Translations under genes and position numbers: made by a program
In this document: positions 17,295 through 26,503 of the stretch, one piece after another
Layout of the letters: every line of letters starts with the position of its first letter
How positions within the stretch are numbered: the stretch's first letter is position 1
Notes under the pieces: model-generated
Told to the model about the DNA's origin: nothing
Database searches by the model: none
The model's input: the letters and a program-made list of their open reading frames with translations, nothing else
NCBI GenBank assembly: GCA_015059865.1
Contig: SUZP01000003.1
Span: forward strand, 19,490 to 83,489
Length of the DNA: 64,000 nt
Direction of reading: 5' to 3'
From: Rikenellaceae bacterium
Lineage (GTDB): Bacteria > Bacteroidota > Bacteroidia > Bacteroidales > Rikenellaceae

Positions 17295-20200
17295 TTATCG
17301 TCTTACTTCTGGTTCATCATTACCCTGTTCAGGAGCAGGTGCCTCGGTCGAGTAAAGAGTACATCCATCGAACTTCTTATCCTTTACATTCGAGACATTA
17401 CTCTTATCCCAAGCCTCTCCATAGATACAATCCTGATAAGTTTCTGCATCTGGCACCAACTTACGAGTTGCACCACGAAGCAACGAACCACCAATCTCAC
17501 AATTGTATACAGCCTGCGGCCAAACCTTGTCGTTAATAGCCGAGTAGTGAGCGTGAGGGCTATTATCATCATCTTTTATCAAGGAACTTGTGCTTGTATA
17601 CTTTGTCATTACGAAAGTTCGTGTTCCACCAATGATTGCACCCACATTAGATGTAGCACCCTCCAACGAGTAGATATCACCCTCGTTGCGGCAGAACTCA
17701 ATACCTCCCTTGTGTACAATTGACGCATCTATCGTTGCAGCTGCCACCTTCAACGAACGGTAGCTTCCTACGATACCACCAGCTAAGTTGGTTGCACCTA
17801 CGCTACCCTTATTAACAGCGTACTCAACACGAGCATAATGACTTCCGAGTGGGAACATTGGATTACCCTCATCGGCTGCATCATTATCAGAATACTCACA
17901 GAGATAACGAGTATTTGCGCTATACTCCTCCAAGAGACCTGCAATACCTCCTGCATAGATAACTCTCGCGCCGTAGTTATTACGGAGAATGATATTACCG
18001 CCACTACGAGCTACCACAATATCGCCCTCGTTAAGGGTTGGATTGCTCTCGGTACCTGTAATCTTCACATACCACTGTCCACGGCCAACAATACCACCGG
18101 CTGCACCCGAATAGGTCCAAACACGACCTGCATTGCGGCACGACTCAATCAAGAGATTGTATGCTCCGCCATTTTCTACCTTCTTGTCAGCACGAGCACG
18201 GCGAGTATAGATATCGAAGCTTGGTACACCGTGACCACCAGAATAGAAGCCTACAATACCACCAACAGCGTTATATGCGACACTTGTTCCAGTAGAGATG
18301 TAACCATTGCAACGGTCGAACTGAATATCTCCGCTATTGCTACAACTTCTTATAATTACATCGGAAGCTCCCAACATCTGAGCATAGCTGGAAACTGGGT
18401 TGTTTGCATTACCCAAGATACCACCGCCATACGAGTAGTTATAGGTGAGGGATACCATCTCCGAATAGTACTGAATATCACCACTATTGGTACAGTTATT
18501 AAACTCTGCAACTATATCACGATAGTGTACGGCTGTATTGTTTCCAACCCAAGCAATAGGACCATAGTACTGCAATAACTGACCAAGGATACCTCCCGCA
18601 GTTTGGAAGAACGATGCGCCAACCTCACCATAGTACAACTTACCGCTATTTTGGCAATTGTTGAAACTGATGGATGCCTGTAATGGGCTATCGGCACCAT
18701 TCTTTCTGTATCGTATATCGAAGCACAATGCAGCGATACCGCCCAAGTTAGTAAAGTATGATGCGTGCGAGGTTGTAGTATCCTGACTTGTACCAAATCC
18801 CACCTTATCAACTTTAATATCACCTGAGTTACTACTATCGGTAAATGTGGTGTAGGTTGCCAAGATATCGGCAGCCACACCTGCTACATTCAAGTTCTTA
18901 GCACGAGTTGCCTCTGGCAAAGAGATTGCCGCCTCGTTGCTACAACCCTGCACATACATCTTCACATGATTAGTAGCGTTGCCCGACTTGACGATATTGT
19001 CAAAGATTCGACCAACAACACCTCCCAAGTTCATACGATAACCGATAACCGCATTTGCACGGTCAATATCATTGACATCGTTCGACTGTGGTTTGCTGCT
19101 GCTATAATCCATTGAGCTCGATGTAGTAGTTGCCTCAGGCGAGCCATAGATGGTCAGCTTACCATTCTTCTTGTTGGTCAAAGCTACAAGCTCAATCTTA
19201 TCTTGCGATGTAGACTCGGTATATACACGACCTACAACACCTCCAATATCAAATCGCGAAGATGCAGTTCCACCCCAGTCGTCTACCTTCAATGTATTAG
19301 GAAGACAAGTGTGAGTTATGGCTCCATCATTCGAGCAACCCTCAACATTGCTGTTTGTCTCTCCAATAACACCGCCAATAGCGAGGTCGTGACAAGGCTG
19401 AGAATTTCGGCCCAAAAGCATAGGGATATAGCGACGAGCCTTATCACTTGACTCAGCAAGTCGTGCTGGCCAGTCACCTGCCTGTCCCGAAGATACAACT
19501 GTACCCGTATTTTCACAAGCTACGATAGGCATTGAAGATGCCTTACCTACGACACCTCCTACATACGCGCCATCGCGCGCGGAACCTTTATATATAACAG
19601 AGCCTGCATTGTAGCAACCGGTAACAGATGACGAGCTGCTACCCGTAGAGAGTCCAAAGACTCCACCTACATAGATATTATCAGGGTATTTGTCATTAAT
19701 AGATGCGACCTCATCCTGCCAGAGTTCAATCTTACCGGCATTGTTAATACCCGTAACGGCTGACTGAGTAGAGACATATCCAACACAACCCGATGCATAG
19801 ACGCTCTTAGCTACTCCCGAAACCGCAACTTCACCATTGTTCGAAACTGCGAAAGAGGCCTCAGAGCCAGTCTCGGTCTCTAAGATTGCAGAGCCAACAT
19901 ATCCACCAATGTAGAGTGTCTCGATATTCGAACCTGCACCGTATGCAAACTCAATCTTTCCGGTATTAGAGAAGCTAACTCCGTGGTTAGTATCCTCATA
20001 ATAACCGCAATATCCACCGATATACACAGTTGGCGCATCTCCTGCAAACGATACTAAACCACTATTGGAAATATCGTAAGGAGCTGCACCCGCTTTGTTA
20101 GAATTTTTGGCCTCTCCTAACACACCTCCAATATAAACACTGCCTGGCTTAGTATCCGACATTCGCTTCACCTTTGCCTTTGCTATAATATTATTGGTAT

Positions 20201-22901
20201 TCTCACAACCCACATAAGAGCATGTCATATAGGTTGTAGTAGAAGCTGCCACACCACCCAATTTCAACTTGTTACAAACCACATTCTCTCCCACGATAAT
20301 ATTACCGTTGTTCGAGCAGTTCTCTATCGCCACATCTGCCTGAATAGCAAAGCCCAAGATACCCGATACATTAAGGTCCTCTGCGGTTGCGTTATCATAC
20401 ACGATAGAGCCCGAATTTGAACAATTCTTGATATGGAAACAATCTGAATACAAGGTTGCAATCAATCCTGCCACAAAGAGCTGAGTTCTCTTCGTTGTAG
20501 TAGAGCCTTCATCCCCCATACAGATAGACGATTCATAAACGAATGTACCACTCTCTGCATTGTGGCAATCCTCAACCTCGTCAGAATCGAACACACCGAT
20601 ACAAGCCGATGTTGCAATAATTGGATATCCCAAATATTCATACGAACAGTGTATCGAACCTGCGTTGCTACACTTCTCGGTGCGTATAGGAGCTGCGCTA
20701 CTCAAAGTAGCCTGCTTACCACAACGCATAGCAACAACACCTGCTATACTCGACATCTTCCAAGGGCCATCACCCGTAGTTGGTGTAACACCAGAGACTC
20801 CTCCGGCTACCTCAATGTTCGCACTCTCCATATTATTACACTCAGAGAGAAGTTCCGCATTACATATCGCTACTACTCCACCCAAGCGCATCGAGGCATT
20901 TCTCTCGCCACTCAACTTAGTGTCGTATTTACAATCTCCGCGGTATATAATCTGACCGTAGTTGTCGCATCCCTTAACGCTCTCAACGCCTCTCTCTACA
21001 TTCGATACAACACCACCTATATTACAAGATGTAGTGATGTAGAAGCCTTCGTCAAACAACAACTTACCATAGTTATCGCACTCGGTGAGTGAGTTCTTGA
21101 CTCCGCTATCTGCATTAGGCTCCAAACGACCGATAACACCTCCCACATTTGCGGTGGTAATGGACTGAGCAATAGTCAAATCGCCCTTGTTGGTACAACG
21201 AGCAACCGTAACCTTTGAAGAGCCAAGGACACCACCCCAATCGAGGTCGTACATCGACTTCTCAACTACTAAGTCTCCATGATTGACATTATCTGCGAAC
21301 TCTCCTGCTACAACATAGCCTGCAACACCTCCGATGAATGGTCGAATAATATAGCCACCCGAAACATCTTTCCAAGCAACAGAGCCATAGTTTGCATTCT
21401 CTACCACAACAGATGTCTCATTCGAAACATAGCCGACTACACCACCAATACATGGCTTATACTCGTTAAACTCCGCATTTGGACCAGCTGCATCAATCGA
21501 GATATTGACATAACTCTTCGAGAGCGACACATTTGCACCGTAAACGCCACCGACGATACCGCCGACATTAATCAAATCGAGTTTATTCGAAACCTTCATT
21601 GTAGAGTTAGCGTACGAAAGTGTACCCTTTGCTGAGCAATTGAAAATCTTACCGACTTTCTCGCCTTTCACTGCAAGCGAACGAGCAATCATGCCGGTCT
21701 TGCCATTCGATGTCTCTACGATGTTACCCTCAACATTGAGGTTCGATATTGTAGCCACAGTATTTTCGCCGAAGAGTGGCTGAGTCAAGCCCTTAATCGT
21801 ATAGTTACGGCCCTCGAATACAGACTCATAACCTACGATTGTCTCCAAGCCCTTGTCGGTCATATCGATATCAGCAACAAGGATAGCTCCATCTTTGTTG
21901 AATGTGCCAGCCTTAACAGCGTTAGCAAAGCCCAACATATCTTCGTCGGTACCGATGAGCATCATCTCGCTATTTGCCGCGAACTCTATCTCAGGGAACT
22001 CACGCACCTTACCAGGAAGGAGCTCCAAGCTATTACCGTTAGCATCGGCACCCGAAGCATTGAATGTGCGCACACAGACATTTCCATCCTTATCAACGAA
22101 GTTTACCTCAAACTGAGAATACTCGCCCTTAGGCACTACAACATAGAATGCCTGAACTTGGTCTGTAAGGGTGAACGAGTTATTCTCAAATGTGTAGAAC
22201 ACGATTGAGGTTGCACTCTCACGAGCGACCAACTTTCCAGCCTCCTGAGGGTCATTCTCGTCATTGCTACCACAATAGACATCGAAGACTCCTGCGATTG
22301 GCTCCGCCTCAACTGTCGAGACTGAAACATATCGCAAGTCTACTGTCTCACCTGCCGGCGCCTTAACCAAAAAGCGGAGCACTGTGGATAGGTGATGCAT
22401 CTGCACATCACTAAATCCATCAGACCACGCATACATTGGCGCACTCTGAGAAGCAAACGAGCCCTCGGTATGCTCCTGCTCCGAAAGGAACTTCACAGGA
22501 TACATTCCAGTTGTTGTGTCTACCTCCACATCTGCATTGTACGGATAGACGATGCTGTAAGGAATTGTGGACTGCAACGGCATATCAAAGATAGCCACCG
22601 AACTGCGACCGTCTGCGTCTGGATTAACAAGTTCAATTCCGGTCGTAGGCTCACCATTGACAGAGAGGACATCCTCTTTGCCTGCATCAGCACACCAATA
22701 GACTGGATACTTACCATCCAAACCCTTGTCTCCCAACTCTGTACGAGATGGAGTCGGCAAAGCAATTTGCAGCGCCTTTACCTCACCACTGTCTTGACTA
22801 GGCGCCGAAATCACCGGAGCCAAGTCCTCAGTAGAGTCCTGCACACAAGAATAAGTTGCAAGCAACACTACCGCCATCAAAAGTTTAGTAAAATTTTTCA
22901 C
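17295..22901 (-). CDS. Giant surface lipoprotein: fimbrillin-like N-terminus plus about 28 GGVVG-type repeats
   Basis: 1868 residues, first gene of the surface operon. The only start that fits is GTG at 22901, giving a lipoprotein signal (LLMAVVLLATYSC). Residues about 30-310 look fimbrillin-like (PSRTELGDKGLDGKYPVYWCADAG). A GLUG-like stretch follows (GYESVFEGRNYTIKGLTQPLFG), then about 28 imperfect repeats of roughly 35-60 residues, each beginning [IVL]GG[VI][VAI]G and usually containing C.N.G.I, as in VGGVFG ... GCYNAGSVIYKG. This is the pattern of a long right-handed beta-helix, as in GLUG-containing adhesins. Internal repeats may recombine. A role as a surface adhesin or rod-like binding protein is inferred; the ligand is unknown. 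Confidence 0.85.
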   Translation of the reverse strand: MKNFTKLLMAVVLLATYSCVQDSTEDLAPVISAPSQDSGEVKALQIALPTPSRTELGDKGLDGKYPVYWCADAGKEDVLSVNGEPTTGIELVNPDADGRSSVAIFDMPLQSTIPYSIVYPYNADVEVDTTTGMYPVKFLSEQEHTEGSFASQSAPMYAWSDGFSDVQMHHLSTVLRFLVKAPAGETVDLRYVSVSTVEAEPIAGVFDVYCGSNDENDPQEAGKLVARESATSIVFYTFENNSFTLTDQVQAFYVVVPKGEYSQFEVNFVDKDGNVCVRTFNASGADANGNSLELLPGKVREFPEIEFAANSEMMLIGTDEDMLGFANAVKAGTFNKDGAILVADIDMTDKGLETIVGYESVFEGRNYTIKGLTQPLFGENTVATISNLNVEGNIVETSNGKTGMIARSLAVKGEKVGKIFNCSAKGTLSYANSTMKVSNKLDLINVGGIVGGVYGANVSLSKSYVNISIDAAGPNAEFNEYKPCIGGVVGYVSNETSVVVENANYGSVAWKDVSGGYIIRPFIGGVAGYVVAGEFADNVNHGDLVVEKSMYDLDWGGVLGSSKVTVARCTNKGDLTIAQSITTANVGGVIGRLEPNADSGVKNSLTECDNYGKLLFDEGFYITTSCNIGGVVSNVERGVESVKGCDNYGQIIYRGDCKYDTKLSGERNASMRLGGVVAICNAELLSECNNMESANIEVAGGVSGVTPTTGDGPWKMSSIAGVVAMRCGKQATLSSAAPIRTEKCSNAGSIHCSYEYLGYPIIATSACIGVFDSDEVEDCHNAESGTFVYESSICMGDEGSTTTKRTQLFVAGLIATLYSDCFHIKNCSNSGSIVYDNATAEDLNVSGILGFAIQADVAIENCSNNGNIIVGENVVCNKLKLGGVAASTTTYMTCSYVGCENTNNIIAKAKVKRMSDTKPGSVYIGGVLGEAKNSNKAGAAPYDISNSGLVSFAGDAPTVYIGGYCGYYEDTNHGVSFSNTGKIEFAYGAGSNIETLYIGGYVGSAILETETGSEASFAVSNNGEVAVSGVAKSVYASGCVGYVSTQSAVTGINNAGKIELWQDEVASINDKYPDNIYVGGVFGLSTGSSSSSVTGCYNAGSVIYKGSARDGAYVGGVVGKASSMPIVACENTGTVVSSGQAGDWPARLAESSDKARRYIPMLLGRNSQPCHDLAIGGVIGETNSNVEGCSNDGAITHTCLPNTLKVDDWGGTASSRFDIGGVVGRVYTESTSQDKIELVALTNKKNGKLTIYGSPEATTTSSSMDYSSSKPQSNDVNDIDRANAVIGYRMNLGGVVGRIFDNIVKSGNATNHVKMYVQGCSNEAAISLPEATRAKNLNVAGVAADILATYTTFTDSSNSGDIKVDKVGFGTSQDTTTSHASYFTNLGGIAALCFDIRYRKNGADSPLQASISFNNCQNSGKLYYGEVGASFFQTAGGILGQLLQYYGPIAWVGNNTAVHYRDIVAEFNNCTNSGDIQYYSEMVSLTYNYSYGGGILGNANNPVSSYAQMLGASDVIIRSCSNSGDIQFDRCNGYISTGTSVAYNAVGGIVGFYSGGHGVPSFDIYTRRARADKKVENGGAYNLLIESCRNAGRVWTYSGAAGGIVGRGQWYVKITGTESNPTLNEGDIVVARSGGNIILRNNYGARVIYAGGIAGLLEEYSANTRYLCEYSDNDAADEGNPMFPLGSHYARVEYAVNKGSVGATNLAGGIVGSYRSLKVAAATIDASIVHKGGIEFCRNEGDIYSLEGATSNVGAIIGGTRTFVMTKYTSTSSLIKDDDNSPHAHYSAINDKVWPQAVYNCEIGGSLLRGATRKLVPDAETYQDCIYGEAWDKSNVSNVKDKKFDGCTLYSTEAPAPEQGNDEPEVRR

Positions 22902-23205
22902 GCTAATAGTTTTTTTTTAAAATTTGTTTGATTAATGAATTTATTTTGTTTTGTTCGATAGTTTTCGTCTCTCCCACTTCATCTACTCTCCGCTAAGCCG
23001 CTTCGCATATACACGCTACACACGCGCGTATTTTTATGAAAAACAAAGATATTCGCTCCGCATAAGCGAGGCGAGTATCTTCACCACTTATAGGTCTTTC
23101 ACAAATACACAAGACCTTCTAATTATCATACAATCATCATTTTAAGTTTTCAAGCACGGCAGCACAATAATCCGCCACACTTTTCGTTAGCTCCAATTGG
23201 TTTTG
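22902..23205 (-). promoter_or_regulatory. Long structured leader of the surface-protein operon
   Basis: About 300 nt without a convincing gene, upstream of the GTG start. It contains two inverted repeats: AGGTCTT/AAGACCT (23092-23098 and 23111-23117) and an imperfect one spanning 23045-23081 (AAGATA...TATCTT with internal GC-rich pairing). The second overlaps TATCTTTG on the minus strand (23051-23044), which could be a second -7 box. The stretch next to the start codon is very A-rich on the coding strand. Confidence 0.5.
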
Positions 23206-23236
23206 CAAAGTTATAAAATATTTCTTTTTTTACCAA
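23206..23236 (-). promoter_or_regulatory. Likely promoter of the surface-protein operon
   Basis: On the minus strand TTGG (23236-23233) and TAACTTTG (23213-23206) are 19 bp apart, close to the Bacteroidetes consensus. It lies about 300 bp upstream of the GTG start of the giant repeat protein. Confidence 0.6.
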
Positions 23237-23286
23237 TACTTTACTCTTTTTTTTGCACTATTTTTTTGCATATTTTATTAACAATC

Positions 23287-23949
23287 CTACCATTCTATTG
23301 GCTCTCTGCCATTTGCAACAAGATAGTTGTTAGCCTTCGAGAAATGGCGCGAACCAAAAAAACCACGATAGACCGACAATGGCGATGGGTGTACTGCCTT
23401 CAACACAAGATTATGCGAAGTATCCACCATTGCGCCCTTCTTCTGCGCATAACTACCCCACAACATATAGACAACACCCTGTTTTCGCTCAGCAATAAGT
23501 CGCACCACAGCATCGGTAAATCGCTCCCAGCCCCTACCTGCGTGCGATGCAGCCTCGTGCGCCCTAACGGTCAAGACCGCATTGAGCATCAACACCCCTT
23601 GCTCCGCCCAGCGGTCGAGATTTCCACTCATAGGAATAGGCTTGCCAATATCGTCAGCAACCTCCTTGAAAATATTGCGCAGCGAAGGTGGAAAATCGAC
23701 ACCATCATCCACCGAAAAGCACAAGCCATTTGCCTGACCGTCACCGTGATAAGGGTCTTGTCCTATAATCACAACTTTGAGCTTATCGAGAGGGCATTTA
23801 TCAAACGCTCTAAATATATTTCGCGCAGCAGGAAATATCTGTCGCGAAGCGTACTCCGCCTTTACAAAACCAACCAACTCAGCAAAGTAGGGCTTATCAA
23901 ACTCCTCTTGCAGCAGCTCTTTCCAATCTTCGGCTATACGCACATCCAT
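23287..23949 (-). CDS. ung: Uracil-DNA glycosylase, family 1
   Basis: Base-excision repair enzyme that removes uracil from DNA; 220 residues, normal length. The water-activating motif GQDPYHGDGQANGLCFSV (catalytic Asp), the Ser/Gly loop region (PPSLRNIFKEVADD) and the DNA-intercalating motif HPSPLSVYRGFFGSRHFSKAN with the catalytic His are all present. It is divergent from deoD, and the 226-bp region between them holds an AGTTAAA-type heptamer array just upstream of the ung start. Confidence 0.97.
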   Translation of the reverse strand: MDVRIAEDWKELLQEEFDKPYFAELVGFVKAEYASRQIFPAARNIFRAFDKCPLDKLKVVIIGQDPYHGDGQANGLCFSVDDGVDFPPSLRNIFKEVADDIGKPIPMSGNLDRWAEQGVLMLNAVLTVRAHEAASHAGRGWERFTDAVVRLIAERKQGVVYMLWGSYAQKKGAMVDTSHNLVLKAVHPSPLSVYRGFFGSRHFSKANNYLVANGREPIEW

Positions 23950-23957
23950 AGGCGAAC

Positions 23958-23982
23958 AAGTTAAAAGTTAAAAGTTAAAAGT
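23958..23982. repeat. Heptanucleotide array (AGTTAAA units)
   Basis: Three to four AGTTAAA-type units directly upstream of the ung start codon. Same period as the other arrays in the window. Confidence 0.75.
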
Positions 23983-24067
23983 TTGAGAAATATGCAAACG
24001 ATAAACTTTATCGGGAACGAAGATAGTAATTTTTATTGAAATAACCTGTTTTTTACAAATATTTTCA

Positions 24068-24075
24068 TATCTTTG
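24068..24075 (+). promoter_or_regulatory. -7 promoter element for deoD
   Basis: TATCTTTG matches TAnnTTTG; it lies 100 bp upstream of the deoD start, leaving a leader with a small TGCC/GGCA inverted repeat near 24097-24107. Confidence 0.6.
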
Positions 24076-24175
24076 CTCAAAGAGTTTTCACAAATGCCAC
24101 AGGCATACTAATTGTTGTTAGCAATATTTAGCATAGTTAATATAATACATATTTATAAAAAATAACGGAATAATT

Positions 24176-24889
24176 ATGGCAGATTTAACACCTACTCCTC
24201 ACATCGGGGCAAAGCGCGGCGAGATAGCCGAGCGCGTCATTATGGCGGGCGACCCTCTGCGTGCAAAGTTTATGGCAGAGCGCTATCTCGAAAACCCTAA
24301 ACTCGTTAGTCAAGTACGCGCAATGTATTGCTATACGGGAACTTACAAAGGCAAAGAGGTGTCAGTAATGGGACACGGAATGGGTATCTCATCTATCGGC
24401 ATCTACACCTTCGAGTTATTCAACTTCTACGGTGTAAAACGCATCATCCGCACTGGCTCAGCTGGTGCATATCAACCCAATTTACATATTGGCGACATTG
24501 TCATTGCGCAAGGTGCTTGCGACAACTCGAACTACGCTGTACAATATGGGCTTCCGGGCAACTTTGCACCTATCGCCGACTACGAACTATTGAGCGCAGC
24601 TGTCGAGAAGGCAAAGGCAATGGGCGTAAAATATGCCGTCGGAAATATTCTCGCATCTGAGATATTCTACAACGACAACCCTGAGGCGTGGAAGCAGTGG
24701 CAGAAGATGGGTGTTTTGGCGGTCGAGATGGAGGCATCAGCACTCTATATGAACGCTGCGCGCAGCGGCAATCAAGCTCTCTGTATCTGCACCATCTCGG
24801 ACTCACTCGTAACACACGAGGAAACCACATCCGAGCAGCGCGAAAAGACCTTTACGGATATGATGGAGATTGCATTTGACATCATCTAA
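24176..24889 (+). CDS. deoD: Purine-nucleoside phosphorylase, DeoD type
   Basis: Hexameric phosphorylase of the NP-I family; it splits purine (deoxy)nucleosides with phosphate to free base and (deoxy)ribose 1-phosphate in nucleoside salvage. 237 residues. Visible signatures are the phosphate-binding GDPLRAKF, VMGHGMGISSIGIYTFEL, RTGSAGAYQ, the ribose/base-binding VEMEASALY and SDSLVTHE with the Asp that protonates N7. It stands alone on the plus strand and ends at a strong terminator shared with the convergent gene. Confidence 0.97.
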   Translation: MADLTPTPHIGAKRGEIAERVIMAGDPLRAKFMAERYLENPKLVSQVRAMYCYTGTYKGKEVSVMGHGMGISSIGIYTFELFNFYGVKRIIRTGSAGAYQPNLHIGDIVIAQGACDNSNYAVQYGLPGNFAPIADYELLSAAVEKAKAMGVKYAVGNILASEIFYNDNPEAWKQWQKMGVLAVEMEASALYMNAARSGNQALCICTISDSLVTHEETTSEQREKTFTDMMEIAFDII

Positions 24890-24907
24890 GCCGCACAGAG
24901 ATACAAC

Positions 24908-24948
24908 AAAAAGTATCGCAATCGAAATTCGGTTGCGATACTTTTTTT
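24908..24948. terminator. Bidirectional intrinsic terminator
   Basis: AAAAAGTATCGCAA and TTGCGATACTTTTT form a stem of about 14 bp with A/T runs on both sides. It lies between convergent deoD and the secreted protein gene at 24966. Confidence 0.92.
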
Positions 24949-24965
24949 GTTCTATCAAGTCTACA

Positions 24966-26105
24966 CTACTCCAACTCAAACGCCTTTGTTTCGGTGCCGA
25001 CATAGCGAGCGCGGTGAAGCTTTGCTGTGCGGCCCTCTTCGGTCTTACCCGCCGAAACCAAGTAGAAATCTCCCCCTCCAAACGAGTGTATTCCATAGAC
25101 ACCAAGCTTATTGTACCAACCATAGATGTCGCTATTTTGGTCATCCTGAGAGCCCACCTTAGCAAGTGTCAAGACATTCGCCTTCTTAACATATTTCACG
25201 CCAACAAGCTTCTTCTTTACAGGGAGCTTCGCACCATCAATTGCAAAGAGTGTATAGTTTGCGAAGGTATCTTTCTTGCCCGGATAGCAAGCTAAGAACC
25301 AGAGATTTGACGCCTTGTCGTACTCCATATTCTGTACACCCCACGAGGTATTACCCGTACGAACAAAGTACTTACCGTATGGCTTCTCAGGGCCTTGGTT
25401 GTGCATATTATTCTGCGAGAGTGGCTGCTCGTACTGCTTCCAATCGGTTGTATCATACTGCAACAACACCTGATAATCATTGTCACTGCGATTTTTGCCA
25501 CGATAAATACCATAAGCTATCGTAAGCATAGTCTTGCCTGAGCCATCAAATGCAGGACCAAACGAAATACCATCAAAGCCGCTACAACCGTGGCGATGTT
25601 TCAACTCGTTGCCATTAGCATCTTTGACCGTTGCGCTATAATCCTCAACCACAGTCTTCAACAACACCGAAGTCATCACACCATCACGCTCGGCGCTCAT
25701 ACCCTCGCGATTAATCTTATTAACATCGAAAATAGCGACATAGAAGCCTGTTTGAAGCGTACCCGACACCCCCTCCCGATTAAGGATACTACGACCGATA
25801 GAGTCGTTCTTATACTCCAACGAGCCATATAATCGGCCATCTGCATCATTAAATTCGAGGCAGCCCAAATGGCCTAAAAGACCTGTAACTGTACCTACAA
25901 CATTACCCTTCATATCCATCTTCACCAACATTGTTGTAAACGAGAGATAGATATACTCCTGCTTGGTATCAACTGCAACACCCTGCACATGTCCCGCCTT
26001 CCAAGGGCCAGAAAATAGTTTGGTTGGGATGTTGGGATTTGCCTGCGCAAAAACGCCATTCACTGCAAGCACTGCACTTGCCAAAATCAACAATAATCTC
26101 TTCAT
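24966..26105 (-). CDS. Secreted protein of unknown function, probable beta-propeller
   Basis: 379 residues from the start at 26105 (MKRLLLILASAVLAVNGVFAQ signal peptide); an in-frame upstream extension to 26285 is antisense-like and overlaps the small upstream gene, so it is rejected. The body has repeating strand patterns that suggest a propeller (VQGVAVDTKQEYIYLSFTTMLVKMDMKG, then GHLGCLEFNDADGRLYGSLEY, then SWGVQNMEYDKASNLWFLACY). I do not recognise a named family or catalytic motif. It is probably periplasmic or secreted and follows a small membrane protein gene by 19 bp on the same strand. Confidence 0.7.
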   Translation of the reverse strand: MKRLLLILASAVLAVNGVFAQANPNIPTKLFSGPWKAGHVQGVAVDTKQEYIYLSFTTMLVKMDMKGNVVGTVTGLLGHLGCLEFNDADGRLYGSLEYKNDSIGRSILNREGVSGTLQTGFYVAIFDVNKINREGMSAERDGVMTSVLLKTVVEDYSATVKDANGNELKHRHGCSGFDGISFGPAFDGSGKTMLTIAYGIYRGKNRSDNDYQVLLQYDTTDWKQYEQPLSQNNMHNQGPEKPYGKYFVRTGNTSWGVQNMEYDKASNLWFLACYPGKKDTFANYTLFAIDGAKLPVKKKLVGVKYVKKANVLTLAKVGSQDDQNSDIYGWYNKLGVYGIHSFGGGDFYLVSAGKTEEGRTAKLHRARYVGTETKAFELE

Positions 26106-26124
26106 TGTAAAAAAAGTTTTAATA

Positions 26125-26382
26125 CTACTCTTTATTGATATTATGCTCGATATCACAACCTGCGCAATTTCCACTACAAGGGCTATCATCACAACTCTCC
26201 GATGCCATATCTTCGCGTGTCTCCTGCACGGCACACTTGATGCCGAGTTTCTGCATATTCTTATTCGTAGATATCTCAGACTCAATATGATGCCCCTTAA
26301 ATATAAGTGTCATCGACATTGCCAAAACAAAGAGTGCTATCACTCCTATTGCCACGAGTATTACTATCAATATTTTCGACAT
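26125..26382 (-). CDS. Small Cys-rich single-pass membrane protein
   Basis: 85 residues from 26382 (MSKILIVILVAIGVIALFVLAMSMTLI, one transmembrane helix). The remainder has NKNMQKLGIKCAVQE, which resembles a small conserved Bacteroidetes membrane protein family with an N..M.K.GI.CA motif, and a C-terminal Cys cluster SCDDSPCSGNCAGC that could bind a metal. NqrM-like proteins have a comparable plan, but no nqr genes are in this window. The start follows a good promoter (26403-26434); the longer open frame would begin upstream of it. Confidence 0.7.
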   Translation of the reverse strand: MSKILIVILVAIGVIALFVLAMSMTLIFKGHHIESEISTNKNMQKLGIKCAVQETREDMASESCDDSPCSGNCAGCDIEHNINKE

Positions 26383-26402
26383 AATAGAGTTACTTAACGC
26401 CA

Positions 26403-26434
26403 CAAAATTACATTTTTTTGCAACAAACCACAAC
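26403..26434 (-). promoter_or_regulatory. Promoter for the small membrane protein gene
   Basis: On the minus strand GTTG (26434-26431) and TAATTTTG (26410-26403) are 20 bp apart, 21 bp before the start codon. Confidence 0.6.
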
Positions 26435-26473
26435 TTTAATGCCCCCAAATTTCAAAAATTAGCAGGAATTTCA

Positions 26474-26481
26474 TATTTTTG
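26474..26481 (+). promoter_or_regulatory. -7 promoter element for ruvA
   Basis: TATTTTTG fits TAnnTTTG and lies 22 bp before the ruvA start codon; no clear -33 box. Confidence 0.5.
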
Positions 26482-26503
26482 CGCGGATAAAGAGTTTTAA
26501 TAT

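Noticed and set aside
20560..21092. Plus-strand open frames of 130-180 codons opposite the giant repeat protein and other long genes
   Set aside because: They are antisense shadows with skewed composition and no start context; the minus-strand frames show domains and signal peptides.
22902..23286. Invertible promoter of the type seen in Bacteroidales surface-protein loci
   Set aside because: The inverted repeats present are adjacent arms of hairpins; no matching distant arm flanking a promoter segment is visible.
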